Source of the DNA: CAXBBB01 sp963793245
Lineage (GTDB): Bacteria; Bacteroidota; Rhodothermia; Rhodothermales; BA12
Reading direction: 5' to 3'
Assembly: GCA_963793245.1 (NCBI GenBank)
Contig: CAWBZG010000005.1
Coordinates: 496,001 to 560,000, forward strand
Length of the DNA: 64,000 nucleotides
Position 1 is the first letter of the stretch. Every line of letters begins with the position of its first letter. A program made the position numbers and the translations under genes. Shown here one piece after another: positions 41,703 to 50,100 of this stretch. The notes beneath the pieces were generated by a model. It was not told where the DNA came from and made no database searches. It was given only the letters and a program-made list of their open reading frames with translations.

Positions 41703-41716
41703 CGTCTCACGAGACG
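41703..41716. promoter_or_regulatory. Inverted repeat CGTCTC-AC-GAGACG in a divergent intergenic region
   Basis: A perfect 6+6 dyad in the 273-base space between the divergent serine-hydrolase gene (minus) and motB (plus). The remainder of the region shows no gene. Similar GAGACG/CGTCTC hexamers recur upstream of the giant surface protein (51916-51960). Confidence 0.3.
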
Positions 41717-41878
41717 ACGCTCGCCGCGTTTACCTAGCGTTTGTCGAGGGAAGCGTCCAACGATGCGCGTGTCGTAGGGCAGAACGGTCGAACAGAATTT
41801 CCCTCCGTCAGAGGTTAAGCTGAGTGGCATCGGCGCCGATACACCAGGTAGACAGAAGCCCACGGCTTCCCCATCCAA

Positions 41879-42601
41879 ATGGCATCGAAAGACGAACCCG
41901 AGATCGAAGAACTCACCGCCCCCTTCTGGATGGCGACGTTTTCGGACATGGTGACGCTGCTGCTGACGTTTTTCGTCATGCTCGTCGCGATGTCCGAGGT
42001 CAAAGTCGAGAAGTTCAAGGAAGCGCTGAGCTACTTCCAAGGACGGACCGGCGTGATGCAGTTCGAGTCGAGCGTGCCGCAGGTGGAGCCTCCTTCCAAG
42101 ACGCAACCTCCGCGCGAGAGCGACAACCGGGCCTCCGTCGAGATGGCGCAGCGCTACGAAGAACTGCTCGAATACATCGACGCCAACAATCTCTCGGGCC
42201 TGGTCGACGCCGACCTGACCGAGGACGGCATGCACTTCGTCATCAACGACGCGGCGATGTTCAATCCCGGAAACGCCGAGATCATCGAACCGTCGCGCAC
42301 CCTCCTTGGCCTCATCGCCAACCTTCTCACCGACGACGTGCAGGCCGTCGTCGTAGAGGGCCACACCGACGACCGGCCCATCCGCACGGCACGCTTTCCC
42401 AGCAACTGGGAGCTGTCGACGGCTCGGGCTTCGTCGGTCGTCCGCCTGCTTCTCTCCTCACCCAGCGCACTGCCCCCCCAGCGCTATACCCCGCTCGGCA
42501 TGGCCGAGCATCATCCGATAGACACTAACGACACGGCAGACGGCCGAGGCCGCAACCGGCGTGTCGAGATCTTTTTTCGCTGGACCCAATGGCAGACGTA
42601 A
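41879..42601 (+). CDS. motB: MotB-like flagellar stator protein (OmpA domain)
   Basis: A 240-aa protein with the MotB plan. A short cytoplasmic N-terminus is followed by a single TM helix (FWMATFSDMVTLLLTFFVMLVAMS) carrying the proton-channel Asp23, a plug/linker (about 40-100) and an OmpA peptidoglycan-binding domain (VVVEGHTDDRPIRTARFPSNWELSTARASSVV, GRGRNRRVEIFF). Its last 13 bases overlap fliL. No motA is in the window. Flagellar genes are uncommon in Bacteroidota but occur in some Rhodothermota relatives. Confidence 0.87.
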   Translation: MASKDEPEIEELTAPFWMATFSDMVTLLLTFFVMLVAMSEVKVEKFKEALSYFQGRTGVMQFESSVPQVEPPSKTQPPRESDNRASVEMAQRYEELLEYIDANNLSGLVDADLTEDGMHFVINDAAMFNPGNAEIIEPSRTLLGLIANLLTDDVQAVVVEGHTDDRPIRTARFPSNWELSTARASSVVRLLLSSPSALPPQRYTPLGMAEHHPIDTNDTADGRGRNRRVEIFFRWTQWQT

Positions 42602-43140
42602 CTGAAATCCCTACCCCCAAGCGTAAGGTCGGCCTCGCCGCCATCCTGATCCCCATCGCCGTTCTCTCGGTGTGCGGCGGCGCGTTGTTCTCCTTCTCAC
42701 AGTACGCCGTCGTCTCGCGCGTCGTCGCGACGGCTACCGGCGTGCCCGTGCAGAAAGCATCAGTCGCAAATGAGGACGGCGTCATCATCGACGACGAGGA
42801 AGCAGACGAAGACGAGGCCGATGGTGAGGCGATGGAATTCGGCCTCTTTCACGAGATCACCGGCATGACGATCAACCCGGCGGGTTCGGGAGGATCGCGC
42901 TACCTGCTCGTCAACGTCGCGCTCGAAGCGGCGGAGGAAGAGACCATCGCCCAGATCGCCGAGCGTGAGTTCGTCGTCCGCGACGCGATGCTAGCCGTGA
43001 TGGGAGCCAAAACCGTCCCGCAACTCGCCGACATCGCCCAACGCTCAGGTCTCAAAGACACGCTGCGCATGGAAATCAACAAGGTGATCGACGCAGGCAA
43101 GGTCGAGCGCTTCTACTTCACGCAGTACGTGATGCAGTAA
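42589..43140 (+). CDS. fliL: Flagellar basal body-associated protein FliL
   Basis: A 183-aa product. One N-terminal TM helix (AAILIPIAVLSVCGGALFSFS), an acidic linker (DDEEADEDEADGEAM) and a C-terminal FliL domain: GMTINPAGSGGSRYLLVNVALEAAEEET, REFVVRDAMLAVMGAKTVPQLADIAQRSGLKDTLRMEINKVI, VERFYFTQYVMQ. The ending 'V..fyFt.fv.q' is diagnostic. Overlap with motB supports a shared motor role. Confidence 0.88.
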   Translation: MADVTEIPTPKRKVGLAAILIPIAVLSVCGGALFSFSQYAVVSRVVATATGVPVQKASVANEDGVIIDDEEADEDEADGEAMEFGLFHEITGMTINPAGSGGSRYLLVNVALEAAEEETIAQIAEREFVVRDAMLAVMGAKTVPQLADIAQRSGLKDTLRMEINKVIDAGKVERFYFTQYVMQ

Positions 43141-43203
43141 GCGGCGGAAGCGGGCCGAGTGCGGCGCCAACAGCGCACCCCACCGCCACACCCGCCAACG
43201 CTG

Positions 43204-43231
43204 GAGATCGCCACGCTTCGCTCGCGATGAC
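43204..43231. repeat. Short dispersed repeat (GATCGCCACGCTTCGCTCGCGATGAC)-type
   Basis: Imperfect dyad GAGATCGC...GCGATGAC around CTTCGCTC. The same design recurs at 58108-58143, where it is one unit longer. It lies in the non-coding space after fliL. Confidence 0.6.
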
Positions 43232-43244
43232 AGTCGGCGGAGTC

Positions 43245-43323
43245 GTGCGGCAGTACTCCGCTCTCTGCGTCGACAGTTGGCGAGGTGCGTGGCAGTTGCT
43301 CCGCCTCTGCGTCGACAGTCGCC
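43245..43323. repeat. Tandem direct repeat, two units of 39 bp
   Basis: Units 43245-43283 and 43285-43323 share GTGCG-GGCAGT-CTCCGC-CTCTGCGTCGACAGT with a few changes. They lie in the 205-base gap between fliL and the DUF5715 gene; no gene is visible there. Confidence 0.6.
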
Positions 43324-43345
43324 TAGACCGTGGCAAGGCCTCGCG

Positions 43346-44134
43346 TTACCGCGTCGCCGTCATGTGGAAGACGGGCTGACGCTGTTCGTAGGTCACCATG
43401 ACGGCGCCCTCGTCCTGCAACGCGCGCAGCGTGCGGCCCAGATCGGCTTTGAGTTCGAGTGCCATGCGGCCACCGGCTAGATCGAGTGCGATGCGCGTCA
43501 GCCGCTCGGCGTCCGAACCCGACTCGACATCGTCAATGAACTGAGGCGCGCGGAAACTGGCATAGGTCACGTCGACGGTCGTGCCGAACTGATGCGTCGT
43601 CTCGGTTGCGGCATTGCGGTTGACCCGGCGCAGGCGCTCCTGATCGTCGCCGGTGCGTAGGGCGGACGTGATCTCGAACCGCATCGGAGGCACGCCGCGC
43701 TCGGCCAGTCGGTCGTGGAAACGGCGTCCGATTTCGACGAGCAAATCGTAGGCAGCGGGCGTAACGAGCGGAGTCGAGTAGTCCATCTCGCGCACAATCC
43801 ACCACGTCGTATCGGTCAGTTCGACTAGCCGTCCGCTGGCGATGAGCGAGCGCCGCGCGTCCGCGTCGACGGGCTGCGGGACACCCTTTGCACGCGCCAC
43901 GTTGAGCTGGGCGGCATTGCGGTGCTTTTGGAGACCCCGGATTTGCGTCGGCGTGAGCAGCGAAACCGGGCGTAGGGCTTCCTCGACCGCGTGCGCGCGC
44001 TCCATCGCGCCGTCGATCAATTCGGACGTGGACGGCCCGGGCGGAACGGCGTCGGTAGGAGCAGCGATGGGTGGCGGGGCATCGGGCGCACAACCAATTG
44101 AGAAGAGCAGAACGAGGGCGACGAGACGATGCAT
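43346..44134 (-). CDS. DUF5715-like lipoprotein (M15-related fold)
   Basis: A 262-aa lipoprotein with signal MHRLVALVLLFSIGC (Cys15) and a Pro-rich linker. The C-terminal half reads RFEITSALRTGDDQERLRRVNRNAATETTHQFGTTVDVTY...AVMVTYEQRQPVFHMT. The S-A-L-R-T and H-x-F-G-T-T-V-D pattern with a final F-H resembles DUF5715 and M15-like D,D-peptidases: putative Zn ligands are His and Asp in THQFGTTVD and the terminal His. A periplasmic cell-wall role is likely but not proven. Confidence 0.75.
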   Translation of the reverse strand: MHRLVALVLLFSIGCAPDAPPPIAAPTDAVPPGPSTSELIDGAMERAHAVEEALRPVSLLTPTQIRGLQKHRNAAQLNVARAKGVPQPVDADARRSLIASGRLVELTDTTWWIVREMDYSTPLVTPAAYDLLVEIGRRFHDRLAERGVPPMRFEITSALRTGDDQERLRRVNRNAATETTHQFGTTVDVTYASFRAPQFIDDVESGSDAERLTRIALDLAGGRMALELKADLGRTLRALQDEGAVMVTYEQRQPVFHMTATR

Positions 44135-44175
44135 GGGCGGCGGGGCGTGCGAGCCGACGAGTTTGTCGGTTCAAA

Positions 44176-44204
44176 ACGTGTCATGTCCGGCAGACGTGAC
44201 ATGT
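44176..44204. promoter_or_regulatory. Operator-like imperfect palindrome between divergent genes
   Basis: Arms ACGTGTCATGTC and GACGTGACATGT match at 10 of 12 positions around a 5-base centre. It lies in the 139-base gap between the DUF5715 gene (minus) and the APC permease (plus), a typical place for a shared operator. The binding protein is unknown. Confidence 0.4.
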
Positions 44205-44273
44205 TTCCGCGCTCTGACCGCGACGCTTCCCCCCGGCGGTGGCCCTAGTTTCAGGCTCCCAAACCGCCTGACT

Positions 44274-46388
44274 GTGCCCACATCCAAACTCAAAAAGGAG
44301 CTGACGCTCTTCGACGTCTACGCCATCAGCACCGGGGCGATGTTCAGTTCGGGCTTCTTCCTGCTGCCCGGCCTCGCGACGGCCAAAGCCGGACCTGCCG
44401 CCGTCCTCGCCTACCTACTGGCAGGCGTGCTCATCCTCCCGGCCATGTTCAGCCAGGCCGAGCTATCGACGGCGATGCCCAAGGCGGGCGGCACGTACTA
44501 CTTCCTGGATCGCAGCCTGGGACCGCTCGCCGGAACGGTCGGCGGACTGGGAACGTGGCTCGCTCTCGTCCTCAAAAGCGCGTTCGCGCTGATCGGCATG
44601 GGCGCGTACCTCTACTACCTCGTCGACGTACCGATTAAACCGCTGGCAGCTGGATTGACGGTCGCATTCGCCGTCCTCAACATCGTGGGAGCCAAAGAGA
44701 CGAGTGGATTACAGCGGCTGCTCGTGGCGATTCTAGTCGGCGTGCTGATGTTTTTCGTCGTTCAGGGATTGGTCGAGGTCGTCTCGCTCGGAGCGGCCAA
44801 CGTCGAGCGGCAGTTCACGCCGTTCGCTCCGTTCGGCGGTGGAAGCCTGATCGCCACAATCGGACTCGTCTTCGTCAGCTACGCCGGATTGACCAAAGTG
44901 GCGAGCGTCGCCGAGGAGGTACAGAACCCGGATCGCAACATCCCGCTGGGCATGATCCTGTCGCTCGTCACAGCGACAGCCCTCTACGTCGTCGGCGTGT
45001 TCATCCTCGTCGCCGTTCTCGACGCCGACGAACTGCGCAGCGACCTGACGCCCATCGCGACGGCTGCCGAGAGCTTTTTCACCTGGCTGCCCGGAAGCTG
45101 GGGCCTCTACCTGATCGTGATTGCAGCGATTGCAGCGTTTGCGTCGACCGGCAACGCGGGCATCCTATCGGCCAGCCGCTACCCGATGGCGATGGCGCGC
45201 GACCTGCTCGTCACGCCTCGCCTAGCCGTCCTGGGCAAGAGCGGAACGCCGACGCTGGCAATCGTCGTGACCGCAGCGTTGATGATCGTTGCCATCGTCG
45301 CGCTCGACGTCGAAAGCCTGGCAAAACTGGCGAGCGCGTTTCAGCTGGTGATCTTCGCCCTGGTCAACGTCGCCGTGTTGGTGATGCGCGAGAGTCACAT
45401 CCCGTCGTACGTGCCCGGCTACCGCAGCCCACTGTATCCGTGGATGCAGATCGCGGGCATCATCGCGCCTATCGTGCTGATCACCCAGATGGGGGCGCTG
45501 GCATTGGGGCTGACCGGCCTGACGATTCTACTCAGCCTGGCATGGTACGCGTACTACGTTCAGCCCAATCCGAAGGTAGAGCGCGAGGGTGCCATCTACC
45601 ACCTGTTTGCCCGTCTGGGCCAGCACCGCTACGATCCGCTCGACGGAGAACTGCGGACGATCCTAAAAGAGAAAGAGATGTCGGACTTCGTGCCGTTTGA
45701 AACGCTGGTGACCCAGTCGGTCGTAATCGACGCCGATGCGGGGCGCGACTACGAGTCGGTCGTGCGCCAGGCGGCGCTGGAGTTGGCCCAGCGGATCGGA
45801 AGCCCCGCCGACGAACTCGCCGAGGGATTGCTTCATGGCGCCCGCTTTGGCGCGACGCCCGTCATCCGAGGCGCCGCGCTCCCCCACCAACGCCTGCCGG
45901 GAATCGACCGCCCATACCTCGCTCTGGTGCGGTGCCGCGATGGACTGGAAGCGCCAGCCTACGACCTGGACGTAACCGATGGCGAGGCGACGACCGGCAA
46001 GGTGTTCGCCGTCTTCGTGCTCGTCAGTCCGACCGAGCCGCCGGGCCAGCACCTGCGCACGTTGGCCGCGCTCGCGAGCCGGATCGACGAAGTCGGCTTC
46101 CTCGACGCCTGGCGCGCGGCGCCAAACGAGCAGGCCATTCGGGAAACGCTCGTCACCAACGACCGCTACCTCACGCTCGTCCTCGACGCTGACGGAACGA
46201 CGGCACCGTTCATCGGTCGACGTTTACGCGAGCTGCGCCTTCCTCAGGGCGTGCTCGTCGCCCTGGTTCACCGCGACGGTCAGGCCGTCGTACCCTCCGG
46301 CAGCACGCTGCTTGAAGTGGGAGACCGCCTGACCATCATCGGCGAGACCGACGGCGTCCGCGAACTTCTCGACCGCTTTTCCTCATGA
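44274..46388 (+). CDS. APC-superfamily permease fused to PTS-EIIA-like and TrkA-C domains
   Basis: A 704-aa protein starting at GTG. Residues 1-430 form a 12-TM amino-acid/polyamine permease (FDVYAISTGAMFSSGFFLLPGLA, PKAGGTYYFLDRSLGPLAG). Residues about 470-620 are EIIA-fructose/nitrogen-like (FETLVTQSVVIDA..., RGAALPHQRLPGIDRPYLALVRC) with the phosphorylatable His538 retained. Residues about 630-704 are a TrkA_C (RCK-C) domain (RRLRELRLPQGVLVALVHRDGQAVVPSGSTLLEVGDRLTIIG). This suggests an amino-acid or cation transporter gated by phosphorylation and a bound ligand. Its TGA overlaps the next ATG. Confidence 0.88.
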   Translation: MPTSKLKKELTLFDVYAISTGAMFSSGFFLLPGLATAKAGPAAVLAYLLAGVLILPAMFSQAELSTAMPKAGGTYYFLDRSLGPLAGTVGGLGTWLALVLKSAFALIGMGAYLYYLVDVPIKPLAAGLTVAFAVLNIVGAKETSGLQRLLVAILVGVLMFFVVQGLVEVVSLGAANVERQFTPFAPFGGGSLIATIGLVFVSYAGLTKVASVAEEVQNPDRNIPLGMILSLVTATALYVVGVFILVAVLDADELRSDLTPIATAAESFFTWLPGSWGLYLIVIAAIAAFASTGNAGILSASRYPMAMARDLLVTPRLAVLGKSGTPTLAIVVTAALMIVAIVALDVESLAKLASAFQLVIFALVNVAVLVMRESHIPSYVPGYRSPLYPWMQIAGIIAPIVLITQMGALALGLTGLTILLSLAWYAYYVQPNPKVEREGAIYHLFARLGQHRYDPLDGELRTILKEKEMSDFVPFETLVTQSVVIDADAGRDYESVVRQAALELAQRIGSPADELAEGLLHGARFGATPVIRGAALPHQRLPGIDRPYLALVRCRDGLEAPAYDLDVTDGEATTGKVFAVFVLVSPTEPPGQHLRTLAALASRIDEVGFLDAWRAAPNEQAIRETLVTNDRYLTLVLDADGTTAPFIGRRLRELRLPQGVLVALVHRDGQAVVPSGSTLLEVGDRLTIIGETDGVRELLDRFSS

Positions 46389-46867
46389 CCACTACCGGCT
46401 CGCTCGAACTCCGCACCATCCCCCTCGACAAGCTGCCGTGGTCGCTGGTGCACGAAGCAGATCCCGAGCGCGCGCACGTCGAGGCGTACATCCAGGAGGC
46501 GTCGCGGTTAGGCGCGTATGCGGGAGACGCCGTCGTCGGCATCGCCATCGTCGGACTGACCGAGCCGGGTATCGCCGAGTTGCACGCCATCGCAGCCGAA
46601 CGCGCATATCGTCGGCAGGGCGTCGGGCGCTGGCTGCTCATCAACGCGCGCGAAGAAGCGATCCGCCTGGGCGCCCAAACCCTGCGCGTGGCGACGGGCA
46701 ACTCCAGTCTCGACCAACTGCGCTTCTACCAGCGCTCCGGCTTCCGCATGACGCACATCGACCGAGGTTACTTCGACACGGCATTCGCCGAGCCGCTCGT
46801 CGAAGACGGCATCCGCTGCCGCGATCGCGTCTGGCTCGACATGCCGCTGCCGAAGGCGCAGTCGTAA
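46385..46867 (+). CDS. GNAT-family N-acetyltransferase
   Basis: A 160-aa protein with the acetyl-CoA motif ERAYRRQGVGRWLLINAREEAIRLGAQTLRVATGNSS and the closing FYQRSGFRMTHIDRGYF. The variant resembles acetyltransferases of the YjdJ/RimI-like group. It is coupled to the permease gene by a 4-base ATGA overlap. The substrate is unknown. Confidence 0.88.
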   Translation: MTTTGSLELRTIPLDKLPWSLVHEADPERAHVEAYIQEASRLGAYAGDAVVGIAIVGLTEPGIAELHAIAAERAYRRQGVGRWLLINAREEAIRLGAQTLRVATGNSSLDQLRFYQRSGFRMTHIDRGYFDTAFAEPLVEDGIRCRDRVWLDMPLPKAQS

Positions 46868-46931
46868 GGCCAAGTCGATCTCCTCAGGATAGATGATACC
46901 AGATCCGAGAAATGCTGGTGCGTCCCTTTTC

Positions 46932-47010
46932 CGTCATCCTGAGCGAAGTCGAAGGATCCCCATGCTCTGATGGCAACGGAAGGAGATCCTTCGACAGGCT
47001 CAGGATGACG
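46932..47010. repeat. Long inverted repeat with CCTGAGCGAAGTCGAAGG arms
   Basis: Arm 46932-46958 (CGTCATCCTGAGCGAAGTCG...) and arm 46985-47010 are inverted copies with one small internal difference (GCGAAGTCG versus GCCTGTCG), separated by 26 bases. The remainder of the 323-base gap between the GNAT and the giant protein gene shows no reading frame of interest. Related single arms occur at 38669-38695, 38782-38811 and 58343-58375. Confidence 0.8.
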
Positions 47011-47118
47011 TTGTTGAAAATGCACCGCCAAACCTCGGACCTGGTATGAGGAAGCAGTTGTGGGTATTCATGCCGCTTGGGGACGAGGGCAAAACCTCTG
47101 AGACACGTCTCATAACGC

Positions 47119-47156
47119 ACCGCGCCCCCGACACCAGAAGGCATCGGGGGCGCGGT
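47119..47156 (-). terminator. Strong hairpin downstream of the giant surface protein gene
   Basis: A perfect 13-bp stem (ACCGCGCCCCCGA with TCGGGGGCGCGGT) and 12-base loop, 35 bases past the stop of the minus-strand gene. No U-tract follows on that strand, so it may act as a rho-dependent or RNA-stabilising element. Confidence 0.55.
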
Positions 47157-47190
47157 CGGCGTGTGTAGGAGCCGTTGAACTGCGTCGAAG

Positions 47191-50100
47191 TTAGCGCACG
47201 AGCGTCATCTGGCCCGTCTTGGCGCCCGAAGGCGTGATCAGACGGTAGAGGTAGACGCCAGCCGTCAGGCCTTCGGCGACGAACGGTACGCTGTGGCTAC
47301 CGGCGGTCATCACGCGGTCGAGGACCGTGGCGACCTGGCGGCCGGTGAGGTCGTAGATCTCGATGCGTGCGTCCGATGCGGTCGGCAGCGTGAAGCGGAT
47401 GTCCGTGCGGCCCGCGAACGGGTTGGGCGCGTTTCCATTGATCGCCAGCTCGCCTGCGTTCGCGTCGTCACCGATGGCGGTGAAGCGCGTGTTGCGGGTG
47501 AAGCGGACGTTCTCGACGGCGAGGTCGAAGGCCTGAGCCGACTGGTTGTTACCCAGCGCGTAGAACGCGAGCAGGGTGACATCCGACGGATCCAATCCTT
47601 CCGATCCAGCCGAGCGGCGCAGGTCCGACAGCGGGATCGTGATCTCGCGCTCGTCGCCGGTCAGGGCGATCTCGAACTGGTGCTGATCCCAGCTCTGGAT
47701 ACCGGCCTTCTCGACCACGACGCTGTACCGTCCCGTTCCCTTGGCGGTGAAGCTCAGGGCTTCGTAACCGGTCAGATCGACCGGCTGTCCGTTGGGGCGG
47801 AAGTAGCGGAACATGCTCGCAAAATCGGTGACCGATCCGCTAAAGCTCGCGCTGCGCTCGACGTGGTACGCGTCGTCTTCTGCTGCCCGTCCGTCAACGC
47901 CCGTGGCGAAGTTCTGGACGGTAGCGTTGCCCGACGTGTAGCTCCACGCGCCATCGGCGTAGTAGAGCTGGTCGACCGACGTGCTGGTGCCGTGCTGGAC
48001 CGAGAAGCGCGCGTCGAAGATCGTCCCGACAGGAACGACGACTTCGGTGTACGTCGCGCTCGCATCCGTGGCGGCAGGCAGCGTGATCGTCTGCGTGAAC
48101 TCGGACTGCTGGCCGTTGGCGGCTTCGGTCTCGGTGCGTGCAGCGAATCCGGTGACGGTCAGCGTTCCGCTCGGCGTTCCAGCCATGCGGAGATGCAACT
48201 GACCTTCTTCGTAGCGACCGCTCTGGACGAACGTGCTCGGCGTGGCCGGGACGTTGTCGTACGAGTTGAGGTAGCCGACGCTGCCCTGAGCACTCAGCTC
48301 GCTGAGCAGGCCTTCGACGAGTTCAACCGTGTAGGCGGGGCTGACGCTCCAGACCTGCAGGTTGACGACGCTGCTGCTTCCGCTCGGCGTGTAGTCCGAG
48401 TAGGCGAAGCGGCTGTCGACGACGAAGTCCGTTCCACTGCGGTAGGCGACGAGCGAGACCGCATAGTCGACGCTTCCGTCGGCGTGGATCAGGTGCTGCA
48501 TCACGAACGGGCGTCCGGCGACATCGATGGTACCGATGCTTTCGAGACGGCCACCGCCCAAGCGGTCACAGGTTGCCTTGGCGTGGTCGTAGAGGACACC
48601 AGCCGGGCTGATCGCTCCAAAGAGGGCACCCATGCGGCGGCCTTCCGTGCGGAGGTAGTCAGCGGCGAACACGTTGGTCGCGTTGGTGACACCGAGCAGG
48701 TCGCCCGGCGTGACTTCGTACGCAATCGACTCGTTCGGGCCGTTGGTCGGCACGATGCTGCGCAGGCCACCGTCGTCGCCCTTACCGCTCGAAGCGGCGA
48801 AGAGGAACGGCTCCGGCGCTGCCATCAGCGCGGTCTGTGCCCGTGCGTCCTGGCGGCGCTCGAACAAGCGCTGAGCCAGCAGCGAGGCCATCGAGCCTTC
48901 GCTTTCGACACCGGCGTTGCCGCCACCCGAGCTTCCGCTCGTGGTAACGGTCGCAGCCGACTGGTCGTCTTCGCCTGGGTTGTTGTTACCCGGCGTCGAG
49001 TCGCCGTCCGGCTGATCCGACTTGCTGATCTGCGCGATGTTAACGAACGTGCCCTCGGCGTCCACTTTAGCGGTGTAGCTCAATGTGGCGTAGTCGCCGT
49101 TGCTCAGCGCGCCGATGGCCCACGTGATGGTCTTGGTCGACGCGTTGTACGTCGCACCCGAACCACTCGTGATGCTCTGGAACGTGAGTCCGGCGGGGAC
49201 GATGTCGGTCGCTTCGACGCCCGTGGCATCGACCGGACCTCTGTTGTCGACGCGGATCGTGAACGTCACCACGTCACCCTTCTGAGGCGCGGGCTTGTCG
49301 ACGCTCTTGTCGAGTTCCAGGTCGGCGTTGACGGCAGGCTGCTTCGGCGTAACCGTTGCGCTGTCCTGGTCGTCCTCGTTCGCGTCGCCGTTACCGGGCG
49401 TCGAGTCGGGATCGTACTTGGCCGACTTGCTGACCTGGGCGATGTTCGTCACCGGGTTGGGCGTCGAGACCTTGGCCGTGATCATCAGCGTGTTCTTGCC
49501 GACGGGCAGCTTGTTGCTGCTGGTCGCTTCGAGGTCCCACCGGCCCGTGTTCGGGTAGTAGGCGCCGCGCGATGACGGTGTGGCTGACGTAGTCGAGTCC
49601 GGTCGGGAGCTTGTCCGTCACTTCGACGGCTTCGCCTGCGTCCGGGCCTTTGTTTTCGAGCACGATGGTGAACGTCACGTTGTCGCCCTGGATCGGCGTC
49701 GCGTTGTCGACCGTCTTGGTGACTTCGAAGTCGACGACCTTACAGGCCGTGCTGTTCTTGCTGGCCGACGACGTTTTGCCGTCGAGGACCCAGGTCTGCG
49801 TCGTTCCGCTGGAGAACGTCGTCGAGAACGCCTGGAACGCGCGTCCCTGCGCAAACTGCGTCGGCTGACCTTCGTCGCCGTTGTTTGCTGTGGTAAAGCG
49901 GTTGCGGTTGCCGATCAGGATCGTCTGAGCCGATCCAGTCGGGTTGTTGTATCCCCAGAAGGCGCGGTAGTGACCGCCTTCGTTGGCGACGCATTCGAGG
50001 ACCGGGCTGATGCGCTTGACGGCGAAGCCGAAGTCGGCGTCGCGGTAGTTTTCGCCAGCGACGACCGTCTTGGCGTCGGGGTTGTTGTTCGTCGTGAGGT

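Noticed and set aside
43245..43323. Possible CRISPR array from the repeated 39-bp units
   Set aside because: Only two units, adjacent without spacer, and no cas genes nearby.
47293..49575. 760-codon plus-strand open frame opposite the giant surface protein
   Set aside because: Low-complexity V/R/D-rich shadow; the minus strand carries recognisable DUF11 and T9SS sequences with correct endings.
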